Of a stretch of DNA of 41,052 nt, positions 40,914 to 41,052 are shown piece by piece. Below the pieces are notes generated by a model. It saw nothing but the letters and a program-made list of their open reading frames with translations, was not told the DNA's origin and made no database searches. Numbering within the stretch: position 1 is the first letter of the stretch; each line of letters opens with the position of its first letter. This stretch comes from Oscillospiraceae bacterium (GTDB lineage: Bacteria; Bacillota; Clostridia; Oscillospirales; JAAYXM01), in NCBI GenBank assembly GCA_017409405.1, contig JAFQSU010000083.1:1-41052 (forward strand). Direction: 5' to 3'. Both the position numbers and the translations under genes were made by a program.

Positions 40914-41052
40914 CAGACTGTCGAAAAAGGCGCGAGAGCATAAGCGGAGGAAAAATTTAAAGAGAGTTTTTTCGTAAAACAAACATTGGTCAAAAGCAAA
41001 TGCACGCATATTTAAAATCCCTTGAAGTGTCGAACTTCAAGGGATTTTCCGC
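40914..41052 (+). mobile_element. Miniature inverted-repeat element, copy 3 (cut by window edge)
   Basis: It begins CAGACTGTCG and matches copy 2 with three mismatches over the 139 bases visible, counted by eye. It is in the same orientation as copy 2. Confidence 0.85.

Overview
The window looks like part of an anaerobic Bacillota (Clostridia-like, probably gut or rumen) chromosome. It has moderate GC, strong AGGAGG-type ribosome sites, S-layer-homology (SLH) cell-wall anchors, a superoxide reductase/rubredoxin pair, and AraC/Gfo-Idh-MocA/solute-binding-protein gene sets typical of Clostridia that eat glycans. No rRNA, tRNA or CRISPR array was seen. Both ends cut through features: a solute-binding protein gene on the left and a mobile element copy on the right.

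The body (about 0.5-39 kb) is a surface polysaccharide-lyase locus built from two parallel sets. Set 1 (557-14169) is a divergent AraC regulator, an 875-aa secreted modular protein, a 2896-aa secreted heparinase II/III-type lyase with three SLH domains, and a Gfo/Idh/MocA-like protein. Set 2 (20113-38958) is a GH109-like Gfo/Idh/MocA protein, a 916-aa secreted modular protein, a lipoprotein solute-binding protein, a 3607-aa lyase with three SLH domains, an M19 dipeptidase and another Gfo/Idh/MocA-like protein. In each set the small secreted protein carries the same N-terminal module type as its giant partner (type A in set 1, type B in set 2). The two small proteins share a C-terminal tail, and the two giants share the lyase, Ig-like and SLH parts. 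Between the sets (14300-19956) lie a class I mannose-6-phosphate isomerase, three more AraC regulators, and a two-gene operon of a sugar isomerase/epimerase and an oxidoreductase.

The inferred flow is: wall-anchored lyases cut an acidic polysaccharide at the surface, the modular proteins hold it, the lipoprotein binds the products for ABC import (permeases are not in the window), and the cytoplasmic oxidoreductases and TIM-barrel enzymes process the sugars. The substrate cannot be read from the sequence.

The right end differs in kind. A truncated isomerase and a truncated solute-binding protein meet head to head near 39.53 kb, which is either a rearrangement or a misassembly. After that comes a desulfoferrodoxin-rubredoxin operon between two copies of a roughly 257-bp mobile element, with a third, inverted copy at the left end. 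The element abuts a transcription-terminator hairpin in all three copies, and in the two complete ones the whole hairpin is duplicated on both sides. This is the most unusual signal in the window.
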